Made by a program: the position numbers and the translations under genes. This document shows positions 1 through 5,420 of a DNA stretch of 15,296 nucleotides, in pieces. Within the stretch, counting starts at the first letter, position 1. Each line of letters starts with the position of its first letter. Origin of the DNA: an uncultured Lachnospiraceae bacterium (GTDB lineage Bacteria; Bacillota_A; Clostridia; Lachnospirales; Lachnospiraceae); the NCBI GenBank assembly GCA_910585355.1, contig CAJUDN010000003.1:41705-57000 (forward strand), read 5' to 3'. The notes under the pieces are model-generated. The model had not been told where the DNA came from. It made no database searches and worked only from the letters and a program-made list of their open reading frames with translations.

Positions 1-69
1 TATAGCGCAGTTGGTTAGCGCGCCAGATTGTGGCTCTGGAGGCCCAGGGTTCGAGTCCCTGTATCCACC
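1..69 (+). tRNA. tRNA-His (GTG), 5' end cut by window edge
   Basis: The D arm, anticodon arm, variable loop, T arm (stem CAGGG/CCCTG with loop TTCGAGT) and 3' acceptor strand TATCCAC are all present. The anticodon stem CCAGA/TCTGG holds the loop TTGTGGC, giving anticodon GTG for histidine. The discriminator base is C at 69, as expected for tRNA-His, which pairs it with an extra G at position -1. Only about six 5' acceptor bases (G-1 and GTGGA) lie outside the window. No CCA is encoded; the next base is T. A terminator follows nine bases downstream. Confidence 0.95.
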
Positions 70-77
70 TGATTTTC

Positions 78-101
78 CCGCAGCGGCAGCTGCGGTTTTT
101 T
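78..101 (+). terminator. Rho-independent terminator after tRNA-His
   Basis: A perfect 7-bp stem, CCGCAGC (78-84) with GCTGCGG (89-95), has loop GGCA and is followed directly by six T. It lies just after the tRNA-His 3' end and is the natural end of that transcript. Confidence 0.9.
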
Positions 102-192
102 CATGTACAGGCCCACACGAAAGAATATGCCGCTAAAGCGGCGTGCGGGCCGTGCGGCGAGCAGGGAAAAGGCCTCCCCTGCTTTCTTTTTT
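102..192 (+). terminator. Structured spacer ending in a second plus-strand terminator
   Basis: Two structures follow the tRNA-His terminator. The first is a compound hairpin at about 110-151: GGCCC/GGGCC outside and a perfect GCCGC/GCGGC stem with loop TAAA at 129-142 inside. The second is GCAGGG (161-166) pairing with CCCTGC (177-182), followed by a T-rich tract at 183-192 that runs into the stop codon of the convergent PNPOx-like gene. On the plus strand this has the form of a terminator and would block antisense transcription into that gene. No T-tract follows in the minus direction, so I see no ordinary terminator for the PNPOx-like gene. Confidence 0.55.
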
Positions 193-694
193 ATTGTAAA
201 TCATTTTCTGTACGTTTCACCAGTTCAATGGCTTCCTTTCCAGTCATAAATTCAACTTCCAGGGCAAACATGCAGAGAGCAGCCGACTCCCGGTCGATGG
301 TCGTTTGACGGTGTTTCGCACTGTCTGAGGGGTTATATTTTAAGGACAAAAGCTCAATGGCTTCCTGAATTTTTTCTGAGTCTGTCAGAATATGTGCTCT
401 TCCGAATACGATGACGCTTTTAAAATAGGTTGTGTATTCCTCAGGTACAATGTGATCCTGGGCGATGACACAGAAAGACGCTTTGGAGTGTTTTCTGATG
501 GCGTCCAGTTTGTGGCCGTTTTTGGCGCAGTGGAAGTAGAGCGTGTTTCCGGAGTAAACGTAGCTAAGCGGTACGGCGTAGGGATAGTCCTCATCCCCCA
601 AAACAGACAGAACGCCTGAAGTTTCCTGTTCCAGAATCCGGATACATTCCTTTTCTGGCAGCAGCTGTCTTTTTCGTCTCATTTCTCTGAACAT
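191..694 (-). CDS. Pyridoxamine 5'-phosphate oxidase-like flavin-binding protein (Pyridox_ox_2/NimA type)
   Basis: A 167-residue cytosolic protein. It begins MFREMRRKRQ and carries the landmarks of the split-barrel family that includes NimA-like nitroimidazole resistance proteins: an N-terminal basic RRKRQLL motif, YPYAVPLSYVY in the first barrel strands, YFHCAKNGHK (cofactor-side loop), and SVIVFGRA in the later strand. Family members bind FMN or a related flavin; the substrate here cannot be told, and true PNPOx activity in vitamin B6 synthesis is unlikely for this subfamily. The start at 694 is chosen because AGGGG lies about eight bases upstream on the minus strand. The reading frame stays open up to 874, but that stretch runs through the dispersed repeat and a hairpin, so the longer form is artefactual. 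No clear promoter is visible between the start and the minus-strand terminator near 818-842. Confidence 0.85.
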   Translation of the reverse strand: MFREMRRKRQLLPEKECIRILEQETSGVLSVLGDEDYPYAVPLSYVYSGNTLYFHCAKNGHKLDAIRKHSKASFCVIAQDHIVPEEYTTYFKSVIVFGRAHILTDSEKIQEAIELLSLKYNPSDSAKHRQTTIDRESAALCMFALEVEFMTGKEAIELVKRTENDLQ

Positions 695-720
695 AGCAAA
701 TCCCCTTTTTCTTTCCCATG

Positions 721-819
721 AAACTATGAGAAATACGCTTTGCGAGTTTCTCATAGTTTTACGGCGGCCGCCAAGGTCTCGTGCCAGCACGGACTTTGGC
801 TCGTTGCTCACGTAAATAA
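721..819. repeat. Dispersed two-hairpin intergenic repeat, copy A
   Basis: This approximately 99-nt element matches copy B at 8324-8422 in about 88 of 100 columns in my hand alignment. Hairpin 1 is a perfect 13-bp arm AAACTATGAGAAA (721-733) with TTTCTCATAGTTT (747-759), capped by CGC-TTT-GCG. Hairpin 2 is GCCAAGGT (770-777) with ACTTTGGC (793-800), containing an inner CGTG/CACG stem. The repeat ends in CGTAAATAA, then A-rich sequence and a third hairpin. It sits just upstream of the PNPOx-like gene on the minus strand. It may be a structured RNA or a small palindromic (MITE/REP-like) element; the sequence does not decide this. Confidence 0.8.
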
Positions 820-842
820 AAAAGAATCCTGCAGTGCAGGAT
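818..842 (-). terminator. Hairpin with minus-strand T-tract
   Basis: ATCCTGC (826-832) pairs with GCAGGAT (836-842) over a 3-nt loop; read on the minus strand it is followed by TTCTTTTTTATTT. It can act as a second, back-up terminator for tRNA-Gln transcription and so separates the PNPOx-like gene from it. The loop is short, so the inner pair may open. Confidence 0.55.
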
Positions 843-911
843 ACTTGGCCTGCGGCGGGCCACGGCAGCGACATCTTCCTTTCCGCGACAGCGCGATCCT
901 AAGCACGAAAC

Positions 912-931
912 AAAAAAGGCCCTGATGGGCC
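912..931 (-). terminator. Rho-independent terminator after tRNA-Gln
   Basis: On the minus strand GGCCC-ATCA-GGGCC is followed by six T (the A-run at 912-917). It lies about 70 bases past the 3' end of tRNA-Gln, with no other gene between, so it most likely ends the tRNA-Gln transcript. Confidence 0.85.
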
Positions 932-998
932 ACGATGCATGTTCGCGCACAGGGAAAAGATTACTGCCTCAGCTGTGCCGGATGCGTCTTTTTATTCG

Positions 999-1070
999 CT
1001 GGGCCAGTTGGATTCGAACCAACGACTGCAGGAGTCAAAGTCCTGTGCCTTACCGCTTGGCGATGGCCCA
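999..1070 (-). tRNA. tRNA-Gln (TTG)
   Basis: A complete 72-nt tRNA on the minus strand. The acceptor is TGGGCCA with TGGCCCA and discriminator G. The anticodon stem AGGAC/TCCTG-type arm carries the loop with anticodon TTG for glutamine, and the T arm contains GGTTCGAATCC. The first pair is U1-A72, typical of bacterial tRNA-Gln. CCA is not encoded. It is a single-gene unit with its own promoter (1086-1114) and terminator (912-931). Confidence 0.95.
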
Positions 1071-1085
1071 GTGCGTAACAGGTAT

Positions 1086-1114
1086 AGTCTATCACAAAAA
1101 AGGGGAATTTTCAA
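1086..1114 (-). promoter_or_regulatory. Promoter of tRNA-Gln
   Basis: On the minus strand TTGAAA (-35, at 1109-1114) and TAGACT (-10, at 1086-1091) are separated by exactly 17 bases. Transcription would start within about ten bases of the tRNA 5' end. Confidence 0.7.
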
Positions 1115-1224
1115 CTGTATTTTACGATAACTTGTTTACAGTTTACGGGGCGGGCAAGAAGATGTCCCCTTCCGTGAAAAGTAACATAACTTGTTGGACT
1201 GAAACTTGCCGGGCTCACCGGACC

Positions 1225-1253
1225 TTGTCGGACGATGAGAAATTTGTTATACT
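1225..1253 (+). promoter_or_regulatory. Promoter of the C_GCAxxG_C_C gene
   Basis: TTGTCG (1225-1230) and TATACT (1248-1253) have a 17-base spacer. The predicted transcription start near 1260 leaves a leader of about 25 bases that contains the AGGAGG site, and excludes any translation start upstream of 1260. Confidence 0.65.
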
Positions 1254-1285
1254 GTACGGAGAAATCATACAAGCAGGAGGAAATC

Positions 1286-1756
1286 ATGATGCATGCAGAA
1301 AAAGCAAAGGAATTATTTGAATCGGGCTATAATTGTGCCCAGGCAGTGACACTGGCCTTTGCGGACGAAATGGGAATGACGAAAGAAGAGGCTGCAAGAA
1401 TCTCCTCGTCCTTTGGAGGAGGCATTGGCAGACTTCGGGAGGTATGCGGCTGTGTGAGCGGCATGGCCCTGGTGGCGGGCAGGCTCTGGGGCTATGAAAG
1501 CCCGACTGCCAATGAGGAAAAGGCCGCGCACTATAAATTGATCCAGGAGCTGGCGGAAGACTTTCGGGAGGCCAACGGGAGCATTATCTGCCGGGAGCTC
1601 CTGTCCGGTATTACTGACGATACAAAACCTGTTCCGGAGGCCAGGACGGACGAATATTACAAAAAGCGGCCTTGCGCCGCGTTTATTGCCTGTGCCGCGG
1701 GGATTTTGGAAAAGCGGATATATGAAAAAACGGCTCCCCAAAATGGAGAGCCGTAA
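1286..1756 (+). CDS. C_GCAxxG_C_C family protein
   Basis: A 156-residue protein of the cysteine-rich family named for its C...GCAxxG...C...C pattern (TIGR01909/PF09719). Visible landmarks are NCAQA (C17), a glycine-rich SSFGGGIGRLREVCGC segment (C54, C56), ICREL (C102) and C130 and C136 in PCAAFIACAAGI. The biochemical role of the family is not established; the paired cysteines suggest redox chemistry or metal binding, which is inference. There is no signal peptide or membrane segment. AGGAGG at 1275-1280 serves ATG 1286 (5-nt spacing) or the adjacent ATG 1289 (8-nt spacing), so the first residue is uncertain by one codon. An upstream in-frame ATG at 1235 lies before the predicted transcription start. 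The gene's last codons overlap the terminator of the convergent abgT-type gene. Confidence 0.9.
   Translation: MMHAEKAKELFESGYNCAQAVTLAFADEMGMTKEEAARISSSFGGGIGRLREVCGCVSGMALVAGRLWGYESPTANEEKAAHYKLIQELAEDFREANGSIICRELLSGITDDTKPVPEARTDEYYKKRPCAAFIACAAGILEKRIYEKTAPQNGEP
1725..1754 (-). terminator. Terminator of the AbgT-family gene, inside the neighbouring CDS
   Basis: ACGGCTC (1730-1736) pairs with GAGCCGT (1748-1754). On the minus strand the stem is followed by a T-run (the A-run at 1725-1730). It starts 16 bases after the transporter stop codon and lies within the last codons of the C_GCAxxG_C_C gene, so one DNA segment codes for one protein and ends the opposite transcript. Confidence 0.8.
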
Positions 1757-1769
1757 ATATGTTCGTTAA

Positions 1770-3311
1770 CTATATAATTCCTGCCGGTAAGTGAATGCCA
1801 ACGCCTGGTCCAAACGGAAGGCCGGTGATCATCCAGATAATCAGGAAAATAATCCATATGATCTGAAGAACGATGGATAAAGGAATCATGTTGGCAATAA
1901 GAGTACCAATCTTTAATTCCGGAACGTACTTGGTCTGTGCAACGCTTAAGATCATCCAGATATACGGAGACATCGGCGTCCAGCAGTTGAACGGGGAGTC
2001 GCCGAGACGATAGCAGAGCTGGGTGAATCCGGGGTGGTAACCAAGGAGCATGAACATCGGAACGAAGATCGGTGCGAAGATCGCCCACTTGGCGGAGCCG
2101 GAGGATACAAAGATATTAACGAATGCACAGAGAATAATGAAGGATACGCAAAGCGGAATACCTGTAAAACCAATATTCTCTAAGAAGTCAGCGCCTGCGA
2201 TTGCAAGCAGGGTACCAAGCTTTGTCCAGTTGAACAAGCCCTGGAACTGTCCGCAGAAGAAGCAGAACAAAACATAGGAGCCCATGGCGGACATCTGTTT
2301 GGACATGGCTTTGTTGACGTCGTTTACGTTCTTAAAAGAGCCGGAACTATAACCATAAGCAATACCGCAAATGGAGAAGAGAACGAACAGAATCGGGATC
2401 AGCCCCTTAAGGAACGGAGAGCCGACGAATTTGCCGTCTTCTGTTGCCAGAGGACCTGCAAAGAACAGGATCAGTAACAGAATAATGTAAACGACAGCAG
2501 TGATTCCTGCCGCGCGGAGGCCCTTCTTCTGCTGAGGAGTAACCTCTTCCAGCTTTGCGGAGCCATCTCCTTCATATTTTCCAAGACGCGGTTCGATCAT
2601 GCGTACAGAGCACCACCCGATTACTGCTGCACAAAGGAATGTGGATGCAATCATGAAGAACCAGTTACAGGTTGCGTCAACCTGGAAGGTGGTATCCGGA
2701 ATAAACGCGGAGATAGCCTGATTGGTAAGGCCCTGTAACAGAGTATCCGTACCGGCTACCATAAGGTTTGCGGTAAATCCGGCCTGAGCGCCGGCGTAAC
2801 CAACCAACATACCGACAACAGGATGTTTTCCGACACCCATATATACGATAGCGGCCATTGGCGGGATAACAACCATTGCCGTATCGGATGCGATGTTGCC
2901 GACGGTACCGATAAACGCGATAACGTACGGAACCAGAGATGCCGGGACATTCTTTAATGAACTGTTCAGCAAAGAAATCAGCATACCGGATTCCTCACAG
3001 AGACCGATACCAAGGGTCATGGAAATAACCAGACCCAAGGGTGCAAAGCCTGTGAAGTTTTTAATCATGTTGTCAAGGAACCAGTGAAGGCCTTCTGTGG
3101 AGAAAAGGTTAGAGGATGCAACGGCTTCTCCGGACGACGGATTGACAAGTGTGAGACCTGTCATGGTGAACACGGCGCCGATGATGGCAGTGAATAAGAA
3201 CAGCCAGCAGAATAAGATGGCTGGCGGCGGAAGCTTGTTACAAACCGCCTCAATACCCCCTATAAGTTTGTCAACCCATGAAGTTTTCGCTTTTACATTG
3301 TTTTCTTTCAT
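1770..3311 (-). CDS. AbgT-family transporter (p-aminobenzoyl-glutamate type)
   Basis: A 513-residue polytopic membrane protein, the usual length for the AbgT family. Family features include a short cytosolic N-terminus followed by LPPPAILFCWLFLF, the ASDTAMVVIPPMA segment (141-153), the re-entrant-loop-like SSGSAKWAIFAPIF (403-416) and GDSPFN-WTPMSPY (437-450). AbgT of E. coli takes up p-aminobenzoyl-glutamate; other members export sulfonamides, so direction and substrate are not fixed by sequence. Its divergent neighbour is an M20 peptidase, and E. coli abgT is likewise linked to M20-type hydrolases (AbgA/AbgB), which favours uptake of a peptide-like substrate for cleavage. The ATG at 3311 has a strong GGAGGGG site. 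Gene symbol withheld because the substrate is unproven. Confidence 0.88.
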   Translation of the reverse strand: MKENNVKAKTSWVDKLIGGIEAVCNKLPPPAILFCWLFLFTAIIGAVFTMTGLTLVNPSSGEAVASSNLFSTEGLHWFLDNMIKNFTGFAPLGLVISMTLGIGLCEESGMLISLLNSSLKNVPASLVPYVIAFIGTVGNIASDTAMVVIPPMAAIVYMGVGKHPVVGMLVGYAGAQAGFTANLMVAGTDTLLQGLTNQAISAFIPDTTFQVDATCNWFFMIASTFLCAAVIGWCSVRMIEPRLGKYEGDGSAKLEEVTPQQKKGLRAAGITAVVYIILLLILFFAGPLATEDGKFVGSPFLKGLIPILFVLFSICGIAYGYSSGSFKNVNDVNKAMSKQMSAMGSYVLFCFFCGQFQGLFNWTKLGTLLAIAGADFLENIGFTGIPLCVSFIILCAFVNIFVSSGSAKWAIFAPIFVPMFMLLGYHPGFTQLCYRLGDSPFNCWTPMSPYIWMILSVAQTKYVPELKIGTLIANMIPLSIVLQIIWIIFLIIWMITGLPFGPGVGIHLPAGII

Positions 3312-3335
3312 GTGAGACCCCTCCTTTATTTTTTT

Positions 3336-3390
3336 GACAGAATTTAAACAGAAATCTGTCTACAATACTACCATATCATAAGAATGATAA
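3336..3390 (-). promoter_or_regulatory. Candidate promoter and operators of the AbgT-family gene
   Basis: On the minus strand TTATCA (3385-3390) and TATTGT (3362-3367) are 17 bases apart, a weak but well-spaced promoter. Two inverted repeats overlap it: TATCAT-AAGA-ATGATA (3374-3389) across the -35/spacer, and GACAGA...TCTGTC (3336-3360) across the predicted start. Their positions suit repressor binding. No regulator gene is adjacent. Confidence 0.4.
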
Positions 3391-3498
3391 AAAATCCATA
3401 TGTTTTTCATAAAAATTTTATTTTATTTATTTTTGCGTAATAAATTTTTGCTGAAATATAACTATAAGCAGAAGAAAGAAACGGTTTCTGAACATATC

Positions 3499-3527
3499 TT
3501 GCGTTTATAGCTGTTTCATGTTAATAT
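3499..3527 (+). promoter_or_regulatory. Promoter of the NERD-like/M20 peptidase unit
   Basis: TTGCGT (3499-3504) and TAATAT (3522-3527) are separated by 17 bases. A start near 3534 would leave a leader of about 30 bases with AGGAGG at 3551-3556. Confidence 0.5.
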
Positions 3528-3563
3528 ATGATTCATAAAGAACTGATATTAGGAGGAAGGCTT

Positions 3564-4199
3564 ATGTTTTTTGGTGGGGGTGATTTTCAGCTTTGGAAAT
3601 TACATACATTTGGAGATTACCTGGCGTTCTTCTCGTTTGTTCTGGTCGGACTGGCGGTGTTTGTCCTCATTGTCCGGCATATGAACGCACAGCGCAATCA
3701 CGAGGCCGCTGTTAAAAAGGTAATCAGGCGGTTAAAACGTCTGGCAAAAAAGCCTTTTAAAATATACAGCAATGCCGCCTTTCTTCTGGAGAGCGGGAAG
3801 CAGCAGTTTGACGGGGTACTTATGGACCGCAGCGGAATTTATCTTCTTAAAGCCTACGGCTGGGGGACGAAGATCTATGGAACTCCGGAAGGAGAAAACT
3901 GGCGGCGGGAGGATCCGAAACGGAAAGAGGAATTTCCCAATCCTCTGCTTACGCTGAAAAAAGGTGCGGAAGAGATAAAAAAAGTTTTGGAAGCAAACGG
4001 GGTTCCGGGTGTAAAGATTATGCCTATGGTGGTTTTTGCAGATAACTACCAGACACCGGAATTGTATCTGGGTTATGGTTCCTTCTCCACCACCTATCAG
4101 GAAATGAAAATCTGGTATAAGAAGCAGTCGGCAGTGAAGGAGGCGCAGTATGATTTTAACCGGGTTTCTTCTATATTAAATGGAATTCAGACGAATTAA
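3564..4199 (+). CDS. Membrane-anchored NERD-like domain protein, catalytic residue apparently lost
   Basis: A 211-residue protein. Residues 19-38 form one hydrophobic membrane segment, followed by a basic stretch (41-65) that should face the cytosol by the positive-inside rule. The rest resembles a NERD (nuclease-related) domain: QQFDGVLMDRSGIYLLK (81-96), Y/W-G-K-I-Y-G, W113, FPNP (124-127), a helix rich in K and E, and MVVFAD (155-160). In NERD and other PD-(D/E)xK folds the strand after the acidic residue normally reads ExK; here it is LLK, so D83 and K96 remain but the glutamate is L94. Activity as a nuclease is therefore doubtful. ATG 3564 is chosen for its AGGAGG seven bases upstream; a start at 3528 would precede the predicted transcription start. 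It is 29 bases upstream of the M20 peptidase and probably cotranscribed. The domain call is from pattern only. Confidence 0.6.
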   Translation: MFFGGGDFQLWKLHTFGDYLAFFSFVLVGLAVFVLIVRHMNAQRNHEAAVKKVIRRLKRLAKKPFKIYSNAAFLLESGKQQFDGVLMDRSGIYLLKAYGWGTKIYGTPEGENWRREDPKRKEEFPNPLLTLKKGAEEIKKVLEANGVPGVKIMPMVVFADNYQTPELYLGYGSFSTTYQEMKIWYKKQSAVKEAQYDFNRVSSILNGIQTN

Positions 4200-4228
4200 T
4201 TCATAATATTAATTAGGAGGGGTATACT

Positions 4229-5335
4229 ATGGTAAATGAAAAGAGGCTGTTGGACACATTTCTGGAGTATGTGCAGATAGACAGCGAGACAAAAAATGAA
4301 AAGGCAATGGGGGAAAGGCTGACTGAAGATTTAAAGGCATTGGGCTTTGAAGTTCAAACGGATAAGGCGGGGGAAGGATTTGGCTCCAATGGCTTTAATG
4401 TCCATGCATTTTTAGAAGGTACGATTCCTGGAGAGCCCACGATCATGTGCGCTCATATGGATACGGTTGTTCCCGGGAACGGCATTAAGCCCGTTATTGA
4501 GGACGGGGTAATCCATACGGATGGGAGTACGATTCTGGCCGGGGATGATAAATCCGGCATTGCCGCCATAATGGAAGCTCTGAAGGTAATCAGGGAGAAA
4601 AAACTTCCATGCAGAAGCACAGAAATCCTGTTTACCATTGGGGAAGAGGGCGGTATGCATGGCGTGAAGAACATGGATTTTGGAATGATAAAGGGAAAAG
4701 AGGCCATGGTATTTGACGCCAGTGGCGATATTGGAAAGGTTTTAACCTGCGGACCGGGTCAGGTTAAGATTTTTGCGACAATTATCGGCCGCTCCTCCCA
4801 CGCGGGTCTGGCTCCTGAGGCAGGTATCAGCGCGATTCAGGTTGCTGCAAAGGGGATTGCAAAGATGAATCTCTTAAGAATCGACGAAGAGACTACCTGC
4901 AACATTGGAACGCTGAAAGCAGAATATGCAACCAATATTGTTCCGGAAAAGGCAGAATTTGTGGCCGAGGTAAGAAGCCGAAATCTTGATAAGTTAAATG
5001 CTCAGGCGGAACATATAAAGCAGTGTTTACAGGAAGCCTGCGATGAGATGGGGGCGGTTTTGGAAATCGAGCTTAAGACGAATTATGTAAGCTTCAACGT
5101 TTCCGATGATGACGACCTGGTTAAAAGAGTGTTCGCCTCCTGTGAGAGACTGGGACTTGAGGCCCAGACAGCCAAGGGCGGCGGAGGAAGCGATGCCAAC
5201 GTAATGGCCCTTCACGGAATCAAGCCGGTGGTTCTCTCCACAGGTATGACTAAGGTACATACCACCAATGAGACCTTAAAGGTTGATGACCTGAATAAGT
5301 GTGCAGAACTGGTTCTGGACTTAATGACCCATTAA
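4229..5335 (+). CDS. PepT-like M20 family metallopeptidase
   Basis: A 368-residue cytosolic peptidase of the M20 family, closest in pattern to peptidase T-like proteins. The two-metal site is complete: H76 and catalytic D78 in AHMDTV, D106 in AGDDKSG, catalytic E139 and metal-binding E140 in GEEGG, D163 in VFDASG and H344 near the C-terminus in KVHTTNE. The dimerisation-lid region has RSSHAG with H191. Family members remove N-terminal residues from di- or tripeptides or cleave acyl-amino-acid bonds; exact specificity is not visible. AGGAGGGG lies seven or so bases before ATG 4229. It follows the NERD-like gene and is divergent from an AbgT-family transporter, suggesting that it cleaves what the carrier brings in. 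Confidence 0.9.
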   Translation: MVNEKRLLDTFLEYVQIDSETKNEKAMGERLTEDLKALGFEVQTDKAGEGFGSNGFNVHAFLEGTIPGEPTIMCAHMDTVVPGNGIKPVIEDGVIHTDGSTILAGDDKSGIAAIMEALKVIREKKLPCRSTEILFTIGEEGGMHGVKNMDFGMIKGKEAMVFDASGDIGKVLTCGPGQVKIFATIIGRSSHAGLAPEAGISAIQVAAKGIAKMNLLRIDEETTCNIGTLKAEYATNIVPEKAEFVAEVRSRNLDKLNAQAEHIKQCLQEACDEMGAVLEIELKTNYVSFNVSDDDDLVKRVFASCERLGLEAQTAKGGGGSDANVMALHGIKPVVLSTGMTKVHTTNETLKVDDLNKCAELVLDLMTH

Positions 5336-5343
5336 ACGAATAC

Positions 5344-5373
5344 GGGCTGTTCCTCGCGGGGCAGCCTGTTTCT
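5344..5373 (+). terminator. Weak terminator after the M20 peptidase
   Basis: GGGCTGTTCC pairs with GGGGCAGCCT around loop TCGC, including three G-T pairs, and is followed by a short T-rich GTTTCT. The stem is good but the T-tract is poor, so readthrough into ktrB is possible. Confidence 0.5.
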
Positions 5374-5377
5374 ATGG

Positions 5378-5405
5378 TTGAATCTCATTCTTTTTACATT
5401 ATAGA
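5378..5405 (+). promoter_or_regulatory. Possible ktrB promoter
   Basis: TTGAAT (5378-5383) and TATAGA (5400-5405) have a 16-base spacer. A start near 5412 would cut into the AGCAGGA site that best serves the TTG start at 5421, so either this promoter or that start is wrong. Confidence 0.3.
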
Positions 5406-5420
5406 AAGCAGGATATTAAA

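Noticed and set aside
925..1320. Plus-strand frames over the tRNA-Gln gene
   Set aside because: They run antisense through the tRNA, its promoter and the promoter of the next gene, so they cannot be real coding regions.
4221..4230. TATACT just before the M20 peptidase start as a promoter
   Set aside because: It lies between the ribosome site and the ATG, so transcription from it would miss both; chance match.
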